A stretch of DNA of 64,000 bases from Bradyrhizobium huanghuaihaiense (GTDB lineage Bacteria; Pseudomonadota; Alphaproteobacteria; Rhizobiales; Xanthobacteraceae), in the NCBI RefSeq assembly GCF_007830635.1, contig NZ_VLLA01000024.1:1-64000 (forward strand). Direction: 5' to 3'. Positions within the stretch are counted from its first letter, which is position 1. Each line of letters opens with the position of its first letter. Shown one piece after another: positions 57,957 through 64,000 of this stretch. Position numbers and translations under genes: made by a program. Below the pieces are notes generated by a model that was not told the origin of the DNA, made no database searches, and saw only the letters and a list, made by a program, of their open reading frames with translations.

Positions 57957-58196
57957 ATGGACGAGCGCCGCAACAAAGCCAGGCATCGGGTGCTGAAGGC
58001 CGGAACGATCGAGTTCGGCGGCGGCGCGATCGACTGCACCGTTCGCAATTTCTCGGACACCGGCGCCGCGCTCGACGTCACCAGCCCGGTCGGCATCCCC
58101 GAACACTTCACCCTGTTCATCCAGGCCGACGGAACGCATCTGCCCTGCACCGTGGTCTGGCGCAAGGAAAAGCGGATCGGGGTGAGGTTCGGGTAG
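57957..58196 (+). CDS. PilZ domain protein
   Basis: A 79-residue single PilZ domain. The c-di-GMP-binding residues are visible in NKARHRVLKAG (RxxxR type) and VRNFSDTGAALDV (N/DxSxxG). Such short proteins often act as c-di-GMP-responsive switches. ATG at 57957. It follows the FMN-GltS-like gene by 61 bp and a direct repeat. Target unknown. Confidence 0.85.
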   Translation: MDERRNKARHRVLKAGTIEFGGGAIDCTVRNFSDTGAALDVTSPVGIPEHFTLFIQADGTHLPCTVVWRKEKRIGVRFG

Positions 58197-58235
58197 GTTT
58201 TGCGTTCGGCCTGAGCGGGCGCTGCAATCTCCGCT

Positions 58236-58366
58236 GTCGTCCCGGCGAAGGCCGGGACCATACCGCGTGATTTATCGGCAATGTGCAGGTAGCAGTACCG
58301 TGCAATTGCCAGTCATCGCCAAACTCAATCCTGTGGTTATGGGTCCCGGCCTTCGCCGGGACGACA
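58236..58366. repeat. Extragenic palindromic pair, family A
   Basis: GTCGTCCCGGCGAAGGCCGG and its inverse, with tgtggttatgggtcc in the right arm. It lies between the PilZ gene and the convergent CorC/HlyC gene. Confidence 0.8.
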
Positions 58367-58416
58367 CGTAGAGATTGGCGCGGCAGCATGCGCCACTTCA
58401 CACAAGCGCGCTTACC

Positions 58417-59712
58417 TCACGCCGCCGCCTGCTCCCCTCTCCGGCTCGCCAGGATCTTGTCGATCCGCCGGCCGTCGAGATCGACCACCTCGATATGCCA
58501 GCCGCCGAGGTCGAAGGCGTCGCCGACATTGGGCAGCACGTTGAATTGCTGCAGCACGAGGCCCGCCACCGTGTTGAAGCGATGCGGCGGCAGCTCGATG
58601 CCGAGCAGCTCGCCGAATTCATCAACCGGCATCCAGCCGGCGACCAGCAGCGATTCATCCGCGCGCTTGACGTAAGCCGGCTCCGGCGGGCCCTCCTCGG
58701 AATGGAACGCGCCGACGATCGATTCCAGGATGTCGGCGGCGGTGACCACGCCTTCGAAAGCGCCGTACTCGTCGTAGACGAAGCCGACATGAACCGGAGC
58801 GGCCTTCAGGATCGTGAGCACATCGCGGGCATCCGCTGACGCCGGAATGCTCGGCGCTTCGCGGACCAGCGCCCGCAGGTCGGGTGCGCGTTCGTTCATG
58901 TACGCGACCAGCAGATCCTTGGCCTGGAGCACGCCGATCGGCTTGTCGCGATCGCCGTCGGACGCCGGAAAGCGCGAATGCGGGCTCTTTTTGATGATCT
59001 CCTGAATGGCCTCCGGCGCGTCGTTCAAATCGATCTCGTCGACCTCCGTGCGCGGCGTCATGACGGCGCCGACCGGCCGGTCGCCGAGCCGCATCACGCC
59101 GGCGATCATCTCCCTCTCGCCGGGCTCGAGCACGCCGGCGTTTTCGGCCTCGGTGACGAGGTGATGGATCTCGTCCTCCGAGACCTTCTCCTCGGATTTG
59201 CCGCCATGACCGAGCAGCGCGAGGATCAGCTTGCCGGAGACGTCGAGCAGGAACACGAGCGGCAGCGATATCTTCGCGAGCACGTGCATCGCGGGCGCGA
59301 CCCTGACCGCGATGCTCTCGGGGTCGCGCAGCGCCACCTGCTTCGGCACCAGCTCGCCGACGATCAGTGTTGCGTAGGTGATGAGGGTCACGACGATGCC
59401 GACGCCGACGATGTCGGCGATGCCGGAGGACAGCCCGAACTCGACCAGCCATTGCGTCAGTCGCTGCCCGAGCGTCGCGCCGGAGAAGGCGCCCGAGAGC
59501 ACGCCGACCAGCGTGATGCCGATCTGCACCGTCGAGAGGAATTTTCCGGGATCGGACGCCAGCGTCAGGGCCCGCTCGGCGCCGCGCACGCCCTTGGCGG
59601 CGAGCAGCGACAAGCGGGCCGGGCGAGACGAGACCACGGCCAGCTCCGACATGGACAAGAGGCCGTTGATGACGATCAGGACGACGACGATGACGAGTTC
59701 GACGGAGAGCAT
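58417..59712 (-). CDS. CorC/HlyC family protein (CNNM + CBS + CorC domains)
   Basis: A 431-residue protein. An N-terminal DUF21/CNNM membrane domain (about 1-190) is followed by paired CBS domains (about 205-320) with VGAVMTPRTEVDEIDL and GVLQAKDLLVAYM, and a C-terminal CorC_HlyC domain (about 340-425, EFGELLGIELPPHRFNTVAGLVLQ). Members are linked to Mg2+/Co2+ efflux or haemolysin annotation, function disputed. ATG at 59712 is the family start (MLSVELVIVVVLIVINGLLS); the frame to 59805 is leader. Confidence 0.9.
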   Translation of the reverse strand: MLSVELVIVVVLIVINGLLSMSELAVVSSRPARLSLLAAKGVRGAERALTLASDPGKFLSTVQIGITLVGVLSGAFSGATLGQRLTQWLVEFGLSSGIADIVGVGIVVTLITYATLIVGELVPKQVALRDPESIAVRVAPAMHVLAKISLPLVFLLDVSGKLILALLGHGGKSEEKVSEDEIHHLVTEAENAGVLEPGEREMIAGVMRLGDRPVGAVMTPRTEVDEIDLNDAPEAIQEIIKKSPHSRFPASDGDRDKPIGVLQAKDLLVAYMNERAPDLRALVREAPSIPASADARDVLTILKAAPVHVGFVYDEYGAFEGVVTAADILESIVGAFHSEEGPPEPAYVKRADESLLVAGWMPVDEFGELLGIELPPHRFNTVAGLVLQQFNVLPNVGDAFDLGGWHIEVVDLDGRRIDKILASRRGEQAAA

Positions 59713-59925
59713 TGACGTTCCGAGGTAAGCAAGTATGGCAGGCGGCTGCCGGCACACGCATTGATATAGGTATTCAGAGCGGAATTGCTGGCAATTCTGT
59801 CGCATCCGTCGCCGCGAGGGAACCGCGCGGTGGGTCGTGTTCCGAGCGGTCTGCGACGACGTGACGCCCGCGGAACTACGGGCATGTGCTTAACGGGGTC
59901 TTAGTGGCCGCCGACTAGGTTCTCC

Positions 59926-59939
59926 GCATTTGTAAATGC
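59926..59939. promoter_or_regulatory. Inverted repeat before the chemoreceptor gene
   Basis: GCATTT-GT-AAATGC, 16 bp upstream of the MCP start, close to its ribosome site GGGGGACCGGGG. Could be a regulatory site or a chance palindrome. Confidence 0.3.
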
Positions 59940-59955
59940 ATTTGGGGGACCGGGG

Positions 59956-62031
59956 ATGCGGATCGGGAAGCTTTTCGCGCTGTCGATGCTGACGGTGACG
60001 GTGTTTGCAGTCATCCTCGGCGCCGAGGTGCTCATACCCCAGACGCGCATCTTCACGAACCGTTCCGACGCGATCAGGACGGTCGACGCCTTTGGCGCGA
60101 CCCTGATGATCAGCCAGCAGGTCGCCGGCCTTCGTGCCCCCTACATCGGACCGATCTTCCAGGAAGGCGCTGCGACGCAGGCCCAGATCGACGGGGCCGC
60201 AAAGGCTGCAAAGGCGGCCGATGCGGCATTCGAGCGGGCAAGGCCGACGTTCCTGGCGCTGAATGACGCCGGACCGATGATCGAAAAGCTCGACCGTACC
60301 GCGCGGCGGCTCAAGGAGGTCACCACGGCGGCAGATCGCGCGATGAGCGTTCCCCTGGCGCAGCGCGACAGTGCCGTCATCAAGGGTTTTCTGCCCGGCG
60401 TGGCCGAGGTCATCGGCAACATCGAGCCGATCATGAATCAGCTCGAAGGACAGGTCGTCAACGCCGATTCCTCACTTGCGGCGCTGCTGAGCCTGGCGCG
60501 GACGGCGCAGGATCTGCGCGTCTCGGCCGGCAGCCGCGCCGCCACGCTGTCGCCGGCGCTGAGCGCACGCCGGCCGCTGACGGCCGCCGAGATAACGCTG
60601 ATGGATCGCATGCAGGGGCGTGTCGAGGCCGATCGCGAACGCATCGAGGCCGGCATCGACCAGATTGGAAGCCCGCCCCGCATCGCCGCGGCGCAGAAGG
60701 CGGCGACCGAATCCTATTTTGGAAAGGCAGCGGCCGTCGTGGACAAGGAGATGCCCGCGGCGAGGGGCGACGGCAAGTACGGCGTCAACGCCGAGGAGCT
60801 CGCTAGCGTCATCGTGCCGGCGATCCAGATGTTCTACGGCGTGCGCGACGCTGCGCTGTCGGAAGCCGCTGAGCGCGCCACGGCTGCGCGGGATGGCGCA
60901 CTGGCGATGCTTGCGCTTGCGGGTGTTGCGGTGCTGGCGCTGCTCGGCACGCTCGGCGGCGTGACCATGATGCTGCGCAGCCGCGTGGTGACGCCGCTCA
61001 GCCGGCTCGCCGAGGTGATCGGAACGCTCGCCGCCGGACGGCACGACGTCGAGATCCCGGCAACGGGTCGCAATGACGAGATCGGCCAGGTCGCGGGCTC
61101 GCTCCAGCACTTCAAGGATTCGCTGCTCGCCCAGAAGGCCGCCGACGAGGCGGCCGCGATCGAGGCCGAGGCGAAGCTCAAGCGCAGCCAGCGCATGGAC
61201 CAGATCGCGCGCGACTTCGAGGCCATGGTCGGCGACGTCATCAACACCGTGGCGTCGGCATCCTCGGAGCTGGAGGTCTCGGCGGGAACGCTGACGAGCA
61301 CGGCCGAACAATCCGAGCAGGTCACCGCGACCGTCGCCGCGGCGTCCGAACAGGCCTCCACAAACGTGCAGACCGTTGCGGCGGCGGCCGAGGAAATGGC
61401 CTCGTCGGTCGACGAGATCAGCCGGCAGGTCCAGGACTCCGCGCGCGTTGCCGGTGAAGCCGTGCAGCAGGCCGAGCGGACCAACGATCATGTCGGCGAG
61501 CTCGCCAAGGCCGCCGGGCGGATCGGCGACGTCGTCGAGCTCATCAGCCAGATCGCGGGCCAGACCAATCTCCTGGCGCTGAACGCCACCATCGAGGCGG
61601 CGCGGGCCGGCGAGGCCGGACGCGGCTTCGCGGTCGTCGCCTCCGAGGTCAAGGCGCTGGCCGAGCAGACCGCCAAGGCGACCGGCGAGATCAGCCAGCA
61701 GATCTCGGGGATCCAGGCGGCGACCGAGGATTCCGTCGGCGCCATCAAGGCGATCGGCGACACCATCACGAGGATGTCCGAGATTGCTTCTGCGATCGCC
61801 TCGGCGGTCGAGGAGCAGGGCGCGGCGACGCGCGAGATTTCCCGCAACGTGCAGCAGGCGGCGCGCGGCACCCAGCAGGTCTCCGCCAGCATCGTCGACG
61901 TGCAGCACGGCGCGAGCCAGACCGGATCGGCCTCCGCCAACGTGCTTACCGCCGCCAGATCGCTGTCCGGCGAGAGCACCCGTCTCAAGACTGAGGTCGG
62001 AAAATTCCTGGACGCGATTCGGGCGGCGTAA
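59956..62031 (+). CDS. Methyl-accepting chemotaxis protein
   Basis: A 691-residue chemoreceptor. One membrane helix near the start (about 7-29), a large periplasmic helical sensor (about 30-310), a second helix (LAMLALAGVAVLALLGTLGG), a HAMP domain (PLSRLAEVIGTLAAGRHDVEI) and the MA signalling domain with QTNLLALNATIEAARAGEAG and GFAVVASEVKALAEQTAKAT. Ligand unknown. It lies alone between the CorC gene and TauE gene. A possible methylation-site pattern is present but not resolved. Confidence 0.93.
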   Translation: MRIGKLFALSMLTVTVFAVILGAEVLIPQTRIFTNRSDAIRTVDAFGATLMISQQVAGLRAPYIGPIFQEGAATQAQIDGAAKAAKAADAAFERARPTFLALNDAGPMIEKLDRTARRLKEVTTAADRAMSVPLAQRDSAVIKGFLPGVAEVIGNIEPIMNQLEGQVVNADSSLAALLSLARTAQDLRVSAGSRAATLSPALSARRPLTAAEITLMDRMQGRVEADRERIEAGIDQIGSPPRIAAAQKAATESYFGKAAAVVDKEMPAARGDGKYGVNAEELASVIVPAIQMFYGVRDAALSEAAERATAARDGALAMLALAGVAVLALLGTLGGVTMMLRSRVVTPLSRLAEVIGTLAAGRHDVEIPATGRNDEIGQVAGSLQHFKDSLLAQKAADEAAAIEAEAKLKRSQRMDQIARDFEAMVGDVINTVASASSELEVSAGTLTSTAEQSEQVTATVAAASEQASTNVQTVAAAAEEMASSVDEISRQVQDSARVAGEAVQQAERTNDHVGELAKAAGRIGDVVELISQIAGQTNLLALNATIEAARAGEAGRGFAVVASEVKALAEQTAKATGEISQQISGIQAATEDSVGAIKAIGDTITRMSEIASAIASAVEEQGAATREISRNVQQAARGTQQVSASIVDVQHGASQTGSASANVLTAARSLSGESTRLKTEVGKFLDAIRAA

Positions 62032-62147
62032 CAAGGTCATTGTGCAGGGAAGAGGCTTCACCTAGACTTGCAATCCGGGGATGTCGCAGCCTCCCCGTGA
62101 AGTGGTGATCCCACGCAAGCGCTGCTCGCTGTTCTATGGAGCGAGCA

Positions 62148-62879
62148 ATGGACGGGATCGCAATCGAGCTTCCGCTTTTTTTGTTGGCCACCTTCGCCGG
62201 CGCGTTCGTCGCCGGCCTCTCCGGCTTCGCCTTCGGCCTCGTCGCGGCATCGCTGTGGCTCTACGTGCTGACGCCGATTCAGAGCGCCAGCCTGATCGTC
62301 GGCTTCGGCCTTCTCGTGCAGGGTTACTCGGTCTGGAAGCTGCGCGCTGCGCTCGACTGGCGCCGGCTGTGGCCGTTCATCGTCGGTGCAGTCATCGGCG
62401 TGCCGGCCGGGGTGTCGCTTCTGACCTGGGCTGATCCGAAGAGTGTCCGCATCGCGGTTGGAGCCATTCTGATCGCCTACAGCCTCTATGCATTCTTCCG
62501 GCCGCAGCTCAAGCTCGCCACCGACGTACCGCCGGTCGCCGACATCACGGTCGGCTTCGTCAACGGGCTGCTCGGCGGGCTGACCGGCCTTGCCGGCATC
62601 GTCGTCACCATCTGGTGCAATCTGCGCGGCCTGCCCAAGGACGCGCAGCGTGCCACGTTTCAGCCGGTCGCGGTCGTGGTGTTCGCCATGGCGGCGCTGT
62701 GGCTCGGTGCCAAGGGATCGCTCACATCAGACACGGCGAAGCTGTTCGCGCTCGGCCTGCCGTTCCTGTTCGCCGGCACCTGGCTCGGCCTGAAACTGTT
62801 CGGCCGGATCGACGAGGCCGCGTTCCGCAAGATCGTGCTGGCGCTGCTGTTCGTCTCGGGTGTTGCGCTGCTGTTCTGA
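62148..62879 (+). CDS. Sulfite exporter TauE/SafE family protein
   Basis: A 243-residue membrane protein with about eight helices of the TauE/SafE type (FAGAFVAGLSGFAFGLVA, VGFVNGLLGGLTGLAGIVVTIW). The family exports sulfite, sulfoacetate or other small anions. ATG at 62148 has GGAG 6 nt upstream; ATG at 62136 is an alternative. It ends 8 bp before the convergent porin stop. Confidence 0.88.
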   Translation: MDGIAIELPLFLLATFAGAFVAGLSGFAFGLVAASLWLYVLTPIQSASLIVGFGLLVQGYSVWKLRAALDWRRLWPFIVGAVIGVPAGVSLLTWADPKSVRIAVGAILIAYSLYAFFRPQLKLATDVPPVADITVGFVNGLLGGLTGLAGIVVTIWCNLRGLPKDAQRATFQPVAVVVFAMAALWLGAKGSLTSDTAKLFALGLPFLFAGTWLGLKLFGRIDEAAFRKIVLALLFVSGVALLF

Positions 62880-62887
62880 GCCGTGGC

Positions 62888-64000
62888 TCAGAACTCGCCG
62901 TGCAGCCGCCCCGAGAATACCGACACCGGCCCACGATCCGCGTTGTAGGCGGGATTGACGATGAGCTGGTAGTCGGCGGTGAGCGTGAGGTTCTTGTTCA
63001 GCGCGTAGGCGTAATAGGTTTCGAGGATGCGCTCCTTGCGGTAGTTGAGCGCGCCGTCGCCGATGAGAACGCCGAGGCCGCCGGCGGCGAGGAAGTCGCG
63101 ATAGTCCTGCGACAGCGCGTTGACGGCGCCGCCGATGCCGACGACGTCGTCGGGGCGGCCCCATTTCGTGCCCTTGATCGACAGGCCGCCGGACAGGCTG
63201 CGATTGATGTCGGTGAACGCGAGCGTTTCGCTCTTGCCGTCGTTCCAGCTCCAGCGGCCGAACAGGCCGAGGTCCTCGGTGATCGCCTGCTCGACGTTGA
63301 CGACATAGCCGACCTTGAGACGGCCGCGCCGGGTCTGCGCGATGTCGAGATTGAGCGCGGGATTGTCCAGCGTCTCGCGGAAGCTGCCCATGTTGGCGCT
63401 GTCGACCCAGCCCATGGTGCGGAGCTTGCCGGGCTGGCCGAGCAGCGAGTAGCGCGTCTCGAGCTCGAGCACATACTGGCCGCGCTCGCCGACCCTGGTG
63501 TCGAAATGGTTTGAATTGGACTCCGCAACCATCAGGAAATAGCCGCCGCGCAGCGCCCATTGCTTCTGGTTGAGCTCGGCCGTGACGCCATAGGTGAGGC
63601 CGACCTTGTCGGCGGAATAGTCGAAGGCGCCCGGCGCCCAAATCGACCAGTTCATGAAGTCCTTGCGGGTGTCCTTGGCATAGGCGTTGCCGTCGAACAC
63701 GTCGACCACCGCGAACTTGCCGGCCTGAACGGTGAGACGAGATACGTCGACCTTCTGTCCGAGCTGCAACTGGCCGCTCGCGAGCTCTTCCTGCTCGCCG
63801 CCGAAGCCGAAGGTCTGGCGCACGAACAGGCGCGAGGTGTTGTAGTGCGGGTAGGGGAAGTTCGACTTCTGCGCCTCGCCGTTGGGGAAGCCGGCCGCGC
63901 CGACCGTGTCGTTCAATCCAAAACCCTGGAGCAGCTCGGGATTGTAATAGACCTCGCCGCCGTCCCACAGCCGCGCGTTCAGGAACAGGCTGTTGCTCCA
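62888..64000 (-). CDS. Carbohydrate porin (OprB-like), N-terminus outside window
   Basis: At least 370 residues; the reading frame is open through the right edge, so the N-terminus and signal peptide are missing. Motifs NSLFLNARLWDGGEVYYNPE, RLTVQAGKFAVVDVFDGNAY and KTRKDFMNWSIWAPGAFDYS suit the OprB outer-membrane porin family. The C-terminal residue Phe (SGRLHGEF) is the usual beta-barrel end. It is thought to allow diffusion of carbohydrates across the outer membrane. Confidence 0.87.
   Translation of the reverse strand, partial: WSNSLFLNARLWDGGEVYYNPELLQGFGLNDTVGAAGFPNGEAQKSNFPYPHYNTSRLFVRQTFGFGGEQEELASGQLQLGQKVDVSRLTVQAGKFAVVDVFDGNAYAKDTRKDFMNWSIWAPGAFDYSADKVGLTYGVTAELNQKQWALRGGYFLMVAESNSNHFDTRVGERGQYVLELETRYSLLGQPGKLRTMGWVDSANMGSFRETLDNPALNLDIAQTRRGRLKVGYVVNVEQAITEDLGLFGRWSWNDGKSETLAFTDINRSLSGGLSIKGTKWGRPDDVVGIGGAVNALSQDYRDFLAAGGLGVLIGDGALNYRKERILETYYAYALNKNLTLTADYQLIVNPAYNADRGPVSVFSGRLHGEF

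Noticed and set aside
11505..58366. Repeated palindromic units considered as a CRISPR array
   Set aside because: The repeats are scattered over tens of kb between genes, are inverted rather than directly repeated, and have no regular spacers or cas genes.

Overview
The window is high-GC alphaproteobacterial chromosome, most likely from Bradyrhizobium or a close relative in the Nitrobacteraceae. This is inferred from codon and base composition, the RegSR and cyo genes, the density of catabolic acyl-CoA and ABC/TTT transport genes, and the many short inverted-repeat elements between genes. No rRNA, CRISPR array, phage or plasmid backbone is seen. The only clear mobile element is the 3' end of a group II intron at the left edge.

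Layout. 1-316: tail of a group II intron. 511-7444 (minus): cyoABCD ubiquinol oxidase, a SURF1 assembly factor and the RegS/RegR redox two-component pair, tightly packed as one likely operon. It is divergent from an MFS carrier across an intergenic region with a perfect 23-bp palindrome. 9137-11430: M48 peptidase lipoprotein and a nuclease-like secreted protein. 11758-18952: branched-chain-type substrate-binding protein, two crotonases, a VOC protein, two acyl-CoA dehydrogenases and an SDR, probably an acyl-CoA degradation locus. 19081-23419: small envelope proteins, a PanE-like reductase and a secreted hydrolase. 23606-25647: RraA aldolase-like protein, cupin and TctC-type binding protein. 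26602-26678: tRNA-Arg(CCT), followed by a less GC-rich membrane gene. 27670-31301: amidohydrolase, then a DoxX-DsrE-TlpA operon divergent from a LysR regulator. 31340-37155: esterase/AraC pair, acyl-CoA dehydrogenase, hydrolase, second PanE and a crotonase.

37848-43087 holds a LysR regulator divergent from an FAD oxidoreductase and a NitT/TauT-type ABC transporter. 43327-48691 is an aromatic catabolic cluster: gentisate-type ring-cleavage dioxygenase, GSH-type maleylpyruvate isomerase, MarR regulator, benzoate-CoA-ligase-like enzyme and a salicylyl-CoA-5-hydroxylase-like flavoprotein. Two promoters in it share a nearly identical operator-like sequence (22 of 24 bases). This suggests a CoA-activated route from salicylate or anthranilate to a gentisate-type ring cleavage under one MarR repressor, and it is the most interesting system in the window.

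48843-64000: two secreted Cys-containing proteins, an NADP-dependent reductase, a DAACS symporter with a periplasmic amino-acid-binding protein, an ATP-grasp protein, ferredoxin-NADP reductase behind a perfect FNR/FixK box, a membrane-anchored FMN glutamate-synthase-like protein, a PilZ protein, a CorC/HlyC protein, a chemoreceptor, a TauE exporter and a truncated OprB-type porin.

CDS starts were chosen by ribosome binding site, family start and operon spacing. Product calls come from recognising protein motifs by eye; no database search was run.
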